This document shows positions 1 to 8,741 of a DNA stretch of 64,000 nucleotides, piece by piece. The first letter of the stretch is position 1. The number at the start of each line of letters is the position of its first letter. The position numbers were made by a program, and so were the translations under genes. The notes beneath the pieces are model-generated. The model saw only the letters and a list, made by a program, of their open reading frames with translations, had not been told where the DNA came from and did no database searches. This DNA is from Pseudomonas wayambapalatensis (GTDB lineage Bacteria > Pseudomonadota > Gammaproteobacteria > Pseudomonadales > Pseudomonadaceae), in contig CP077096.1 in NCBI GenBank assembly GCA_014268975.2, forward strand, positions 4,439,501 to 4,503,500. The letters run 5' to 3'.

Positions 1-2
1 CC

Positions 3-62
3 CACTCCTGCATTCAGCTGTCGGTGCGGGCCATCAAGAAAGGAGAAAAGGTTGCGCTGTAG
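3..62 (+). CDS. Possible C-terminal end of an upstream gene (partial)
   Basis: A frame open from the window edge encodes 19 residues ending in KKGEKVAL and stops with TAG at 60-62, just before the argG terminator. The basic, codon-plausible tail is compatible with the 3' end of a gene transcribed toward argG. It is too short to assign to a family and could be chance. Confidence 0.3.
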   Translation, partial: HSCIQLSVRAIKKGEKVAL

Positions 63-79
63 GTACAGGAACGCAAAAA

Positions 80-105
80 AAACCCGGCCAACAATGACCG
101 GGTTT
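80..105 (-). terminator. Rho-independent terminator of argG
   Basis: AAACCCGG (80-87) pairs with CCGGGTTT (98-105) around a 10-nt loop. Read on the minus strand, the stem is followed by a U-tract from the A-run at 75-82. It lies 19 bp past the argG stop. The plus-strand T-run is only three bases, so it mainly serves the minus strand. Confidence 0.8.
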
Positions 106-123
106 CTCACCACATACCGACAC

Positions 124-1341
124 TCAGAGCAGCGAACGGCCCTTGTTGGCGGCAATGCGCATGCGCAGTGCGTTGAGCTTGATGAAGCCTGCGGCGTCCG
201 CCTGGTTGTAGGCGCCGCCGTCTTCCTCGAAGGTCGCGATGTTGGCGTCGAACAGCGAGTCATCCGACTTGCGGCCCACCACGGTAACATTGCCCTTGTA
301 CAGCTTCAGGCGTACGACACCGTTCACATTGGTCTGCGAAGCGTCGATCATCTGCTGCAGCATCAGACGCTCAGGGCTCCACCAGTAGCCGGTGTAGATC
401 AGACTGGCGTACTTGGGCATCAGCTCATCCTTCAGGTGAGCGACTTCGCGGTCCAGAGTGATCGACTCGATGGCGCGGTGGGCACGCAGCATGATGGTAC
501 CGCCAGGCGTCTCGTAGCAGCCGCGCGACTTCATGCCGACGTAGCGGTTCTCGACGATGTCCAGGCGACCGATGCCGTTGGCACCACCGATGCGGTTGAG
601 ATCTGCCAGCACGGTAGCTGGGGTCTTCTCGACGCCGTCGATGGCGACGATGTCACCGTTGCGATAGGTCAGCTCGATGTAGGTGGCCTGGTCAGGCGCG
701 TTCTCCGGAGAGACGCTCCAACGCCACATGTCTTCCTCGTGTTCGGTCCAGGTATCTTCCAGGACACCACCTTCATAGGAGATGTGCAGCAGGTTGGCGT
801 CCATCGAGTAGGGCGACTTCTTCTTGCCGTGGCGCTCGATCGGGATACCGTGCTTCTCGGCGTAGTCCATCAGCTTCTCGCGGGACAGCAGGTCCCACTC
901 GCGCCATGGTGCGATGACCTTGACCCCTGGCTTGAGCGCGTAGGCGCCGAGCTCGAAGCGGACCTGGTCGTTACCTTTGCCGGTGGCACCATGGGAAATG
1001 GCATCGGCGCCGGTTTCGTTGGCGATTTCGATCAGGCGCTTGGCGATCAGCGGACGAGCGATGGAAGTACCCAGCAGGTACTCACCTTCATACACGGTGT
1101 TGGCGCGGAACATCGGGAAGACGAAGTCTCGCACGAACTCTTCGCGCAGATCGTCGATGTAGATTTCCTTGACGCCCATTGCCTGCGCCTTGGCACGGGC
1201 CGGCTCGACCTCTTCGCCCTGGCCCAGGTCAGCGGTGAAGGTCACCACTTCGCAGTTGTAGGTGTCTTGCAGCCACTTGAGAATCACCGAAGTATCAAGG
1301 CCGCCGGAATACGCCAATACGACCTTTTTTACGTCCGCCAT
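124..1341 (-). CDS. argG: Argininosuccinate synthase
   Basis: This enzyme condenses citrulline and aspartate with ATP to give argininosuccinate, the penultimate step of arginine synthesis in the cytoplasm. The 405-residue product has the usual family length. It opens with the PP-loop pyrophosphatase motif AYSGGLDTS (residues 10-18), which binds ATP. Later conserved blocks include GATGKGNDQVRFE and the YTGYWWSPE segment near the C-terminus. The ATG at 1341 gives the expected MADVKKVVLAYSGG start. The gene is monocistronic, with its own terminator. argF, the preceding pathway step, lies about 8 kb away. Confidence 0.98.
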   Translation of the reverse strand: MADVKKVVLAYSGGLDTSVILKWLQDTYNCEVVTFTADLGQGEEVEPARAKAQAMGVKEIYIDDLREEFVRDFVFPMFRANTVYEGEYLLGTSIARPLIAKRLIEIANETGADAISHGATGKGNDQVRFELGAYALKPGVKVIAPWREWDLLSREKLMDYAEKHGIPIERHGKKKSPYSMDANLLHISYEGGVLEDTWTEHEEDMWRWSVSPENAPDQATYIELTYRNGDIVAIDGVEKTPATVLADLNRIGGANGIGRLDIVENRYVGMKSRGCYETPGGTIMLRAHRAIESITLDREVAHLKDELMPKYASLIYTGYWWSPERLMLQQMIDASQTNVNGVVRLKLYKGNVTVVGRKSDDSLFDANIATFEEDGGAYNQADAAGFIKLNALRMRIAANKGRSLL

Positions 1342-1469
1342 GCCATCACTCCACGGGGTTGTACGGAAAGCCGTCGATTCTACCGACCTCGGTGAAGAAT
1401 TTACAGTGGGGCGACAGCTTGTGATGACAAAGCGACAGGAAATGTCGTGAGCGCGACCCGTCGCCGCAC

Positions 1470-2462
1470 TCAGGCTTTCTTCGCGCCCGCTGGCAATGCC
1501 GGGGGCGGAGCCTGAGTCGTCGGCACCGGCGCCGCAGGCGCGTGTGCTGCAGGCTGGACCGGGGCGGTGGGCGCCGCGTCGTGAGGTTTCTCCACGGGCT
1601 TCTCGATCGGTGTGACGCGGTCGAGCTGAATGTTCACCCGACGGTTGCGCGCCCGGTTGGCGGCCGTGTTGTTCTTGGCCAAGGGATAGCGCTCACCGTG
1701 GAAGCGCACGGTGATCTGCTCGTCCGGCACGCCATGGGCCTTGAGGTACTCAGCCACAGCCAACGCACGACGCCGCGAGGCATCGCGGTTGGTCAGGCGA
1801 TTACCGCTGTTGTCGGAATGGCCGTCGAGTTCGATGTGATTGACCGTAGGATCGGCCTTCAGGTAGTCGAGGATCACGTCCAGACGCGCACGGGCCGCAC
1901 TGTCCAGATCGAAACCGGTGCCGGGGAACGGCACCTGGGTCTGGCGAATCTGGTCATAGTTCATCGGCAGCAGTTTCGCGGCACACACTTGGTAATCGCT
2001 ATAGGCCTTGGCGAAACTCACCGGCAGTACATGCACCTCCATCGGCCGCCCGCCCTCGCCGGCATAGTTGCGCACCACCGTACTGCGACCGTCCAGCAGA
2101 CCATTGATCAGCCGGCTGGCCTGGCCCTGCGAAGAGCTGAACAGCACGCCATTGCGGCTCATGCGCACCGCACCCAGGTTGATGTCGCCACGCCCGGGCT
2201 GCCATGGGGCAGCGGCGGCCAGCAGCGTTGCGGAACCTGCGCCCAACGCATTGCTGTCCGAGCGCAGCTGGAAGACTGGCTGCTCGCCTGCACGACGCAC
2301 GAACTCACCGCTGCCGAAGCCGTCGATCGGCTGGATCAGCCGACACTCGAACTGATCGCCCTCGACCTTCCAGGCGATGTTCTCCATGCGGGTCTGGAAG
2401 GTGAGTGCCCCAGCCGGCAGGCTGGCACACAGGCTGAACAGGAGTAGGTAACGCTGGCGCAC
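1470..2462 (-). CDS. motY: MotY-like OmpA-family flagellar/envelope protein
   Basis: The 330-residue exported protein has an N-terminal signal peptide (RYLLLFSLCASLPAGA). A MotY-type N-terminal domain follows, then a C-terminal OmpA peptidoglycan-binding domain (IELDGHSDNSGNRLTNRDAS, NRARNRRVNI). In Pseudomonas the protein at this position beside argG and pyrC is MotY, part of the flagellar T-ring that supports the MotAB stator; that role is family knowledge plus context. The tail is rich in Pro and Ala. I chose the GTG at 2462 because GGAG lies 6 bases upstream; an earlier GTG at 2474 would add four residues and lacks a ribosome site. Confidence 0.8.
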   Translation of the reverse strand: MRQRYLLLFSLCASLPAGALTFQTRMENIAWKVEGDQFECRLIQPIDGFGSGEFVRRAGEQPVFQLRSDSNALGAGSATLLAAAAPWQPGRGDINLGAVRMSRNGVLFSSSQGQASRLINGLLDGRSTVVRNYAGEGGRPMEVHVLPVSFAKAYSDYQVCAAKLLPMNYDQIRQTQVPFPGTGFDLDSAARARLDVILDYLKADPTVNHIELDGHSDNSGNRLTNRDASRRRALAVAEYLKAHGVPDEQITVRFHGERYPLAKNNTAANRARNRRVNIQLDRVTPIEKPVEKPHDAAPTAPVQPAAHAPAAPVPTTQAPPPALPAGAKKA

Positions 2463-2592
2463 GGGCGGCTCCACAGATTCTGACGGCTTACCTGCAGGCT
2501 ATCGGACGCTCGTCGGAAAACTTGATAGCCGTGCTGCCCACTGGGTTTTCCGGTAGCATTGACGCCTGAGTTCGAACCGCCTGGAAACCCCA

Positions 2593-3639
2593 ATGTCCGA
2601 TCGCCTGACCCTCCTGCGTCCCGACGACTGGCACATCCATCTGCGCGATGGTGCTGTGCTGCAACATACCGTCGGCGACGTGGCGCGCACCTTCGCCCGC
2701 GCCATCATCATGCCCAACCTGGTTCCACCGGTACGCAACGCCACTGAAGCCGACGCCTACCGCCAGCGCATCCTCGCCGCCCGTCCGGCCGGCAGTCGCT
2801 TCGAGCCGCTGATGGTGCTGTACCTGACCGACCGTACCAGCCCCGAGGACATCCGCGCAGCCAAGGCCAGCGGCATCGTCTATGCCGCCAAGCTTTATCC
2901 GGCCGGTGCCACGACCAACTCCGACTCGGGCGTGACCAGCATCGACAACATTTTCCCGGCGATCGAGGCACTGGCCGAGACTGGCCTGCCGCTGCTGGTC
3001 CACGGTGAAGTGACGCGCTCGGAGATCGACGTGTTCGACCGCGAAAAGCGTTTCATCGACGAGCACATGCGTCGCCTGGTCGAACGCTTCCCGACACTCA
3101 AGGTGGTGTTCGAGCACATCACCACCAGCGATGCCGCGCAGTTCGTCACCGAGGCGCCAGCCCACGTCGGTGCAACCATCACCGCCCAGCACCTGCTGTA
3201 CAACCGCAACCACATGCTGGTCGGCGGTATTCGCCCACACTTCTATTGCCTGCCGATCCTCAAGCGCAACACCCACCAGGTGGCATTGCTGGACGCGGCC
3301 ACCAGTGGCAATCCGAAGTTCTTCCTCGGCACCGACTCGGCGCCACACGCCAAGCACGCCAAGGAAGCTGCCTGCGGCTGCGCAGGCTGCTACACCGCCT
3401 ACGCGGCGATCGAGCTGTACGCCGAAGCCTTCGAACAGCGTAACGCCCTGGACAAGCTGGAAGGTTTCGCCAGCCTGCATGGCCCGGCGTTCTACGGCCT
3501 GCCGGCAAACACCGACACCATCACCCTGGTGCGCGAGGACTGGACCGCCCCGGCGAGCCTGCCGTTCGGCGACACCACCGTGGTTCCGCTGCGCGCTGGC
3601 GAAACGCTGCGCTGGCGCCTGTTGGAGGACAACGCGTGA
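2593..3639 (+). CDS. pyrC: Dihydroorotase, class II
   Basis: This zinc amidohydrolase cyclises carbamoyl-aspartate to dihydroorotate in pyrimidine synthesis. The 348-residue product matches the E. coli PyrC class. The metal-binding HIH (residues 14-16) sits in a DDWHIHLRDG segment, and the lysine of AAKLYPAGATTNSDSG (K100) is the expected carboxylated ligand. Further His ligands lie in LLVHGE and FEHITT, and the catalytic Asp is in GTDSAPHAK. The stop codon overlaps the rnt start by 4 bp, so the two are probably co-translated. Confidence 0.97.
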   Translation: MSDRLTLLRPDDWHIHLRDGAVLQHTVGDVARTFARAIIMPNLVPPVRNATEADAYRQRILAARPAGSRFEPLMVLYLTDRTSPEDIRAAKASGIVYAAKLYPAGATTNSDSGVTSIDNIFPAIEALAETGLPLLVHGEVTRSEIDVFDREKRFIDEHMRRLVERFPTLKVVFEHITTSDAAQFVTEAPAHVGATITAQHLLYNRNHMLVGGIRPHFYCLPILKRNTHQVALLDAATSGNPKFFLGTDSAPHAKHAKEAACGCAGCYTAYAAIELYAEAFEQRNALDKLEGFASLHGPAFYGLPANTDTITLVREDWTAPASLPFGDTTVVPLRAGETLRWRLLEDNA

Positions 3640-4310
3640 GCGAAGACCTTTACGATGACGACCAGGACGGTCAGGTAGGCAGCAGCTCGCGCCACCCGAT
3701 GGCCGAGCGCTTCCGTGGCTACCTGCCGGTGGTCGTGGACGTCGAGACCGGCGGCTTCAACAGCGCCACCGACGCGCTGCTGGAAATCGCCGCCGTCACC
3801 ATCGGCATGGACGAGAAGGGCTTCCTGTTCCCGGAACACACCTACTTCTACCGTGTCGAGCCTTTCGAAGGCGCGAATATCGAAGCGGCGGCGCTGGAAT
3901 TCACCGGCATCAAGCTGGACCACCCGCTGCGCATGGCCGTGAGCGAAGAAAGCGCGCTCACCGATATCTTCCGCGGCGTGCGCAAAGCGCTCAAGGCCAA
4001 TGGCTGCAAGCGGGCGATCCTGGTCGGCCATAACAGCAGCTTCGACTTGGGCTTCCTCAACGCCGCGGTGGCGCGCAACGATCTCAAGCGCAACCCCTTC
4101 CACCCGTTCTCCAGCTTCGACACCGCGACGCTGGCGGGGCTGGCCTATGGTCAGACCGTACTGGCGCGGGCCTGCCAGAGTGCCGATATCGACTTCGATG
4201 GGCGCGAGGCGCATTCGGCACGTTACGACACCGAGAAGACCGCCGAGCTGTTCTGCGGGATCGTCAACCGCTGGAAAGAGATGGGCGGCTGGCGCGACTT
4301 CAACGACTGA
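3636..4310 (+). CDS. rnt: Ribonuclease T
   Basis: RNase T is a 3'-5' exoribonuclease of the DEDDh superfamily that trims tRNA and other stable RNA 3' ends and turns over the CCA end. The 224-residue protein shows Exo I at VVDVETGG (D35 and E37), Exo II around GHNSSFDLGFL, and Exo III with the catalytic His in HSARYDTEKTAELF. It starts inside the pyrC stop (ATGA overlap), so it is likely expressed with pyrC. A strong terminator follows. Confidence 0.97.
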   Translation: MSEDLYDDDQDGQVGSSSRHPMAERFRGYLPVVVDVETGGFNSATDALLEIAAVTIGMDEKGFLFPEHTYFYRVEPFEGANIEAAALEFTGIKLDHPLRMAVSEESALTDIFRGVRKALKANGCKRAILVGHNSSFDLGFLNAAVARNDLKRNPFHPFSSFDTATLAGLAYGQTVLARACQSADIDFDGREAHSARYDTEKTAELFCGIVNRWKEMGGWRDFND

Positions 4311-4352
4311 GTCGAAATCCTGGGGCGCGCAGCGCTCCAGGATGCCAGACAC

Positions 4353-4383
4353 AAAAAAACCGGCCACATGGGCCGGTTTTTTT
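4353..4383. terminator. Bidirectional terminator between rnt and the peroxiredoxin gene
   Basis: Seven As, CCGGCC, a 5-nt loop, GGCCGG and seven Ts form a perfect symmetric stem. It reads as an intrinsic terminator on both strands and lies in the convergent gap between rnt and the peroxiredoxin gene. Confidence 0.93.
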
Positions 4384-4394
4384 ACGCGTGGCGA

Positions 4395-4997
4395 TTACAG
4401 CTTGCCAGCGTTCTCGCTCAGGTAGGCCGCAACACCTTCCGGCGAAGCGTTCATACCCTTGTCGCCTTTCTTCCAGTTGGCCGGGCAGACTTCGCCGTGC
4501 TCTTCGTGGAATTGCAGGGCGTCAACCAGACGCAGCAGCTCGTCCATGTTACGGCCCAGTGGCAGGTCGTTGACGATCTGCGAACGAACAACGCCGTTCT
4601 TGTCGATCAGGAAGGCACCACGGAAGGCTACGCCGCCTTCGGACTCGACGTCGTAGGCCTTGCAGATTTCGTGGGTGATGTCGGCCGCCAGGGTGTACTT
4701 GACCTGACCGATACCGCCGTTGTTGACCGGGGTGTTACGCCAGGCGTTGTGGGTGAAGTGCGAGTCGATCGACACGCCGATCACTTCCACGCCACGGGCT
4801 TCGAAGTCAGGAATGCGGTTGTCCAGGGCGATCAGCTCGGACGGGCAGACGAAGGTGAAGTCCAGTGGGTAGAAGAACACCAGGCCGTACTTGCCCTTGA
4901 TGGCCGAAGCCAGGTTGAAGCTGTCGACGATCTCGCCGTTGCCCAGCACGGCTGGAACGGTGAAGTCCGGGGCTTGTTTACCAACGAGCACGCTCAT
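4395..4997 (-). CDS. 2-Cys peroxiredoxin (AhpC/TSA family)
   Basis: This thiol peroxidase reduces hydrogen peroxide and organic hydroperoxides with thioredoxin-type reductants. The 200-residue length is typical of Prx1/AhpC proteins. The peroxidatic Cys lies in DFTFVCPSELIALDN, and the resolving Cys lies near the C-terminus in HGEVCPANWKKGD, so it is a typical 2-Cys enzyme. No ahpF is adjacent. Its position back to back with bfd and bfr fits a role in iron and oxidative-stress defence, which is inference. The ATG at 4997 follows GGAGATAACGA on the coding strand, a good ribosome site. Confidence 0.95.
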   Translation of the reverse strand: MSVLVGKQAPDFTVPAVLGNGEIVDSFNLASAIKGKYGLVFFYPLDFTFVCPSELIALDNRIPDFEARGVEVIGVSIDSHFTHNAWRNTPVNNGGIGQVKYTLAADITHEICKAYDVESEGGVAFRGAFLIDKNGVVRSQIVNDLPLGRNMDELLRLVDALQFHEEHGEVCPANWKKGDKGMNASPEGVAAYLSENAGKL

Positions 4998-5151
4998 TCG
5001 TTATCTCCTGATGATGGTGAAAAACCGTTGCCCGGGCGAGGCTGGCACGCCCGGCATCCAACAAAGGCCGACCATCATACACGGCTTATCGTGACAGGCC
5101 GAATCGAACCACCGGTCGCGGGAAGATGAAGCTTTCTTCAAGTGCTTTGAC

Positions 5152-5172
5152 AAGCATTCTCATTACCATTAA
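5152..5172 (+). promoter_or_regulatory. Probable Fur box upstream of bfd
   Basis: The stretch contains three xCATTx hexamers in a row (GCATTC, TCATTA, CCATTA). On the other strand these read TAATGG-TAATGA-GAATGC, the hexamer-array form of a Fur site. It lies about 40 bp before the bfd ATG. Iron-repressed bfd is known in pseudomonads; binding here is inferred. Confidence 0.55.
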
Positions 5173-5211
5173 GCTCCACCCCATCGACTCAACCAGCGAT
5201 GGTCTGACCTT

Positions 5212-5433
5212 ATGTATGTATGTCTCTGCGTCGGCGTAACCGATGGACAGATCCGTGATGCGATCTACGAAGGATGCTGCAGCTACAAGGAAGTCCGTGC
5301 CGCCACCAACGTCGCCAGCCAGTGCGGCAAGTGTGCGTGCCTCGCCAAGCAGGTGGTCCGTGAAACATTGACAGACCTTCAGCTCAGTCAAACGGCCGCC
5401 CTGCCTTATCCGGTAGAATTTAACGCCGCCTGA
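5212..5433 (+). CDS. bfd: Bacterioferritin-associated ferredoxin
   Basis: Bfd is a small [2Fe-2S] protein that docks on bacterioferritin and passes electrons to its haems so that stored iron is released. The 73-residue product has the four cysteines expected: C4 and C6 (CLC) and the later pair in QCGKC. The fold family is BFD-like [2Fe-2S]. It lies 200 bp before its partner bfr on the same strand but has its own terminator, so the two can be expressed oppositely with iron supply (bfd low-iron, bfr high-iron), as known in P. aeruginosa. Confidence 0.95.
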   Translation: MYVCLCVGVTDGQIRDAIYEGCCSYKEVRAATNVASQCGKCACLAKQVVRETLTDLQLSQTAALPYPVEFNAA

Positions 5434-5451
5434 AACACCCCGATTTTGAAG

Positions 5452-5477
5452 AACCGGACCTCGTGTCCGGTTTTTTT
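5452..5477 (+). terminator. Terminator of bfd
   Basis: AACCGGAC (5452-5459) pairs with GTCCGGTT (5465-5472) around a 5-nt loop. A run of seven Ts ends at 5477. This separates bfd from bfr transcription. Confidence 0.92.
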
Positions 5478-5519
5478 ATGCCTGTAATTCAATAAGTTAG
5501 CCTTCGAACGCGGTTCACA

Positions 5520-5540
5520 AACATTCTTATTCCTATTAAT
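5520..5540 (+). promoter_or_regulatory. A/T-rich Fur-like element upstream of bfr
   Basis: ACATTCTTATTCCTATTAAT carries two or three Fur-like hexamers. It sits about 100 bp upstream of bfr in an A/T-rich stretch likely to hold the promoter. The match is weaker than at bfd. Confidence 0.3.
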
Positions 5541-5635
5541 TTTCACTTATTATTCAAGAACTTAGGTTTGACACGCGAAGTTGTCGGGCTCAAACTTCCT
5601 GCATTGGCACACTTCTACAGGGCAGGAACCCGATC

Positions 5636-6109
5636 ATGAAAGGCGACGTAAGCGTCATCCAGCATCTCAACAAGATCCTCGGAAACGAGCTGGTCGCGAT
5701 CAACCAGTACTTCCTGCACGCACGCATGTACGAAGATTGGGGCCTGAACAAGCTCGGCAAGCACGAGTACAAGGAATCCATCGACGAGATGAAGCACGCT
5801 GACAAGCTGATCAAGCGTATTCTCTTCCTCGAAGGCATCCCCAACGTCCAGGACCTGGGCAAGCTGCTGATCGGCGAGCACACCAAGGAAATGCTCGAGT
5901 GCGACCTGAAGATCGAGCAGAAAGGCCTGGTTGACCTGAAAGCCGCCATCGCGCACTGCGAAACGGTCGGCGACTTCGGCTCCCGCGAATTGCTCGAAGA
6001 CATCCTCGAGTCCGAGGAAGAGCACATCGACTGGCTGGAAACCCAGCTGGGCCTGATCGACAAGATCGGCATCGAGAACTACCTGCAGTCGCAGATGGGC
6101 GAAGAATAA
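5636..6109 (+). CDS. bfrB: Bacterioferritin (BfrB type)
   Basis: This 24-subunit, haem-containing iron store oxidises Fe2+ at a diiron site and mineralises it in the cavity. The 157-residue protein carries ferroxidase ligands E18, E51 and H54 plus the EEEH segment near residues 126-130. M52, in DEMKHAD, is the haem-bridging methionine, so it is a true Bfr and not a haem-free ferritin. The ATG at 5636 is preceded by CAGGAAC. Together with bfd it makes an iron storage and release pair. Confidence 0.96.
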   Translation: MKGDVSVIQHLNKILGNELVAINQYFLHARMYEDWGLNKLGKHEYKESIDEMKHADKLIKRILFLEGIPNVQDLGKLLIGEHTKEMLECDLKIEQKGLVDLKAAIAHCETVGDFGSRELLEDILESEEEHIDWLETQLGLIDKIGIENYLQSQMGEE

Positions 6110-6127
6110 GCCTCCCTGGATAGCACC

Positions 6128-6163
6128 CATGAAAAAGCCCCGCCTAGGCGGGGCTTTTTCATG
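6128..6163. terminator. Bidirectional terminator between bfr and grxD
   Basis: CATGAAAAAGCCCCGCC is followed directly by its reverse complement around a TA centre, giving a 17-bp stem with A-tract and T-tract flanks. It ends bfr on the plus strand and grxD on the minus strand. Confidence 0.95.
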
Positions 6164-6180
6164 CCGGCGGTAAACCTGGA

Positions 6181-6516
6181 TCAGGCCTCGGAAGCCTTGG
6201 CCTTGGCGGCTGCTTCCTTGATCAGGGTCTGCAGCTCACCCTTCTCGAACATCTCCAGCATGATGTCGCTGCCCCCCACCAGCTCACCACCTACCCACAG
6301 CTGAGGGAAGGTTGGCCAGTTGGCATACTTGGGCAGGTTGGCGCGGATTTCCGGGTTCTGCAGGATGTCGACGTAGGCGAATTTCTCGCCACAACCCATC
6401 ACAGCCTGCGAAGCACGGGCCGAGAAGCCGCACTGCGGGGCATTCGGCGAGCCTTTCATGTAAAGCAGAATGGTGTTGTTGGCAATCTGCTCTTTGATTG
6501 TTTCGATGATATCCAT
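6181..6516 (-). CDS. grxD: Monothiol glutaredoxin (Grx4 type)
   Basis: Grx4-type proteins bind a glutathione-ligated [2Fe-2S] cluster, often with BolA, and traffic Fe-S clusters. The 111-residue protein has the monothiol CGFS motif in PQCGFSARA and the TFPQLWVGGELVGG segment that binds glutathione. I placed the start at 6516 (MDIIETIKEQ), the family norm. The open frame extends 33 residues further upstream but has no family-like sequence there. Confidence 0.95.
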   Translation of the reverse strand: MDIIETIKEQIANNTILLYMKGSPNAPQCGFSARASQAVMGCGEKFAYVDILQNPEIRANLPKYANWPTFPQLWVGGELVGGSDIMLEMFEKGELQTLIKEAAAKAKASEA

Positions 6517-6632
6517 GGAGCACCTCGGCTGAACTTTCCGACACGGTCGTCGGCACGGTGACGCATTGTATCGGAAAGCCGAGTGTCGTGCTCGGTAATG
6601 GATCTGGGGCGTCAAGCCGCCCCATTTCGCAA

Positions 6633-8741
6633 TCAGGCCGCCTCCACCTGCACCGGTACTCCATTGAGCGCGGCATTGCCCGACAACGCATCGCGCAGCC
6701 GTTCATCGGTCAGGTCATTGGCACTCACCCCCGGCTGTGCGTGGGCAATCTGCAAGCGAACACCCTGGCGACCATGCCCGTAGCCATGCGGCAGGCTGAC
6801 CACCCCGGGCATCACCTCTTCACTGGCCAGAACCTGCACCTCCAGGCTACCAGTACGCGAGCGAACCCTTACCCATTGCCCGTCCTCGAGCTGGCGCTGC
6901 TGCAAGTCCTGCGGATGCATCAGCAATTGGTGCCGTGGCTTGCCTTTGACCAGGCGATGGAAGTTGTGCATCCAGGAATTGTTGCTGCGCACATGCCGAC
7001 GGCCAATCAGCAACAACTGGTCGTGCGCCATCGGCACCTGCCGCGCCAAGCGCTGGAGATCGTCGAGCAGAACCTGTGGCGCGGCCTGCACAACCTGACC
7101 TGGGGTACGCAGCCGAGCAGCAAGATTGGGTTGCAACGGCCCCAGGTCGAGTCCATGAGGGTAGGCGTCCAGCGCCTGCAACGACAACCCCCATGGCGAC
7201 GCCTCGCCGCGCGGGCCTTTGCGCAGCGCCAGGTCGATCATCTGCGCCGGAGGCAGGGTCGGCTTCAACTCGAGCGCCGCACGCTCGGCGAACGCCCGCG
7301 CCAGCCCGACAAAGATCTCCCAATCATGTAGCGCCCCCTCTGGCTTGGCCAGGATCGCTCGGTTGAAACGGGTGACGTTGCGCACTGCCAGCAGGTTGAA
7401 AGTGCTGTCGTAGTGATCGTTTTCCAGCGCCGACGTGGAAGGCAGGATCAGGTCGGCGTGGCGCGTGGTTTCATTGATGTACAGGTCGATGCTGAGCATG
7501 AACTCAAGGCCCGCCAGCGCCCCGTCGAGCTGGCGGCCGTTGGGCGTGGACAACACCGGGTTGCCTGCGACGGTCACCAGCGCCCTCACCTGACCTTCGC
7601 CGGGTGTCAGCACTTCCTCGGCCAACGCCGCAACTGGCAGCTCCCCGCCGTACTCCGGCAGGCCAGAGACCCGGCTCTGCCACTGGTTGAAGTGACCGCC
7701 CGAGGTACTGGCGACCAGGTCAACCGCAGGCTCGGTGCACAGTGCACCACCTTGGCGATCGAGGTTGCCGGTGACCAGATTGATCAGTTGCACCAGCCAA
7801 TGGCAGAGCGTGCCGAAGGTCTGGGTGGAGACACCCATGCGCCCGTAGCACACGGCACTGCCGGCCGCAGCGAAATCGCGCGCCAGCTGGCGAATCTGCC
7901 CGGCCTCGATGCCGCACAGCGGGCTCATGGCTTGCGCCGTGAAGGGCGAGATCGCCTCGCGCACCTGCTCGAGCCCATCGATCGGCAGATGCGAGCCGCG
8001 CGCCAGGTTTTCACTGAACAAGGTGTTGAGCAGGCCACACAGCAACGCCGCATCACCGCCAGGACGGATGAACAGGTGCTGATCGGCCATCGCCGCCGTT
8101 TCACTGCGTCGGGGGTCGATCACCACCAGCCGCCCGCCGCGGGCACGCAGCGCCTTCAAGCGTTTTTCCACGTCCGGCACGGTCATGATGCTGCCATTGG
8201 ACGCCAATGGGTTGCCGCCGAGGATGAGCATGAAATCGGTGTGGTCGATATCGGGGATCGGCAGCAGCAGGCCATGGCCATACATCAGGTGGCTGGTCAG
8301 GTGCTGGGGCAACTGGTCGACGGAGGTGGCGGAAAACCGGTTGCGCGTCTTGAGCAGCCCCAGAAAGTAGTTGCTGTGAGTCATCAGGCCGTAATTGTGC
8401 ACGCTGGGATTGCCCTGGTAGACCGCCACGGCGTTGCGCCCATGCGCCTGCTGGATGCTCCACAAGCGTTCGGCAGCCAGCGCAAATGCCTCATCCCAGG
8501 CGATTGGCTCCCAGCGCTCCCCCACGCGCCGATGAGGCTGGCGCAAGCGGTCAGGGTCTTCCTGGATGTCCTGCAGCGCCACCGCCTTGGGACAGATGTG
8601 TCCTCGGCTGAATGGGTCCTGCGGATCGCCCTTGATCGCGCTGATCGACGCCCGCCCATCGGGCGCATGGCTGACTTCGATATTGAGGCCGCAGATGGCC
8701 TCGCACAGGTGACAGGCACGGTGATGCAGGGTCTTGGTCAT
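6633..8741 (-). CDS. Molybdopterin oxidoreductase (formate dehydrogenase/nitrate reductase-like)
   Basis: This 702-residue member of the DMSO reductase superfamily starts with a [4Fe-4S] motif (C10, C13, C17, then the Cys of GHICPKA). The large MGD-binding domains follow (GGNPLASNGS, SIDLYINETTRHADLILP) and then a C-terminal molydopterin dinucleotide-binding domain (PHGYGHGRQG). There is no Tat signal, so it should be cytoplasmic. Substrate cannot be read from the sequence; no partner electron-transfer subunit lies nearby. I chose the ATG at 8741 (MTKTLHHRACHLC) because the 60 residues upstream do not resemble the family. Confidence 0.88.
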   Translation of the reverse strand: MTKTLHHRACHLCEAICGLNIEVSHAPDGRASISAIKGDPQDPFSRGHICPKAVALQDIQEDPDRLRQPHRRVGERWEPIAWDEAFALAAERLWSIQQAHGRNAVAVYQGNPSVHNYGLMTHSNYFLGLLKTRNRFSATSVDQLPQHLTSHLMYGHGLLLPIPDIDHTDFMLILGGNPLASNGSIMTVPDVEKRLKALRARGGRLVVIDPRRSETAAMADQHLFIRPGGDAALLCGLLNTLFSENLARGSHLPIDGLEQVREAISPFTAQAMSPLCGIEAGQIRQLARDFAAAGSAVCYGRMGVSTQTFGTLCHWLVQLINLVTGNLDRQGGALCTEPAVDLVASTSGGHFNQWQSRVSGLPEYGGELPVAALAEEVLTPGEGQVRALVTVAGNPVLSTPNGRQLDGALAGLEFMLSIDLYINETTRHADLILPSTSALENDHYDSTFNLLAVRNVTRFNRAILAKPEGALHDWEIFVGLARAFAERAALELKPTLPPAQMIDLALRKGPRGEASPWGLSLQALDAYPHGLDLGPLQPNLAARLRTPGQVVQAAPQVLLDDLQRLARQVPMAHDQLLLIGRRHVRSNNSWMHNFHRLVKGKPRHQLLMHPQDLQQRQLEDGQWVRVRSRTGSLEVQVLASEEVMPGVVSLPHGYGHGRQGVRLQIAHAQPGVSANDLTDERLRDALSGNAALNGVPVQVEAA

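Noticed and set aside
6517..6615. Upstream extension of grxD
   Set aside because: The extra 33 residues are Arg-rich and unlike glutaredoxins; the 6516 start matches the family.
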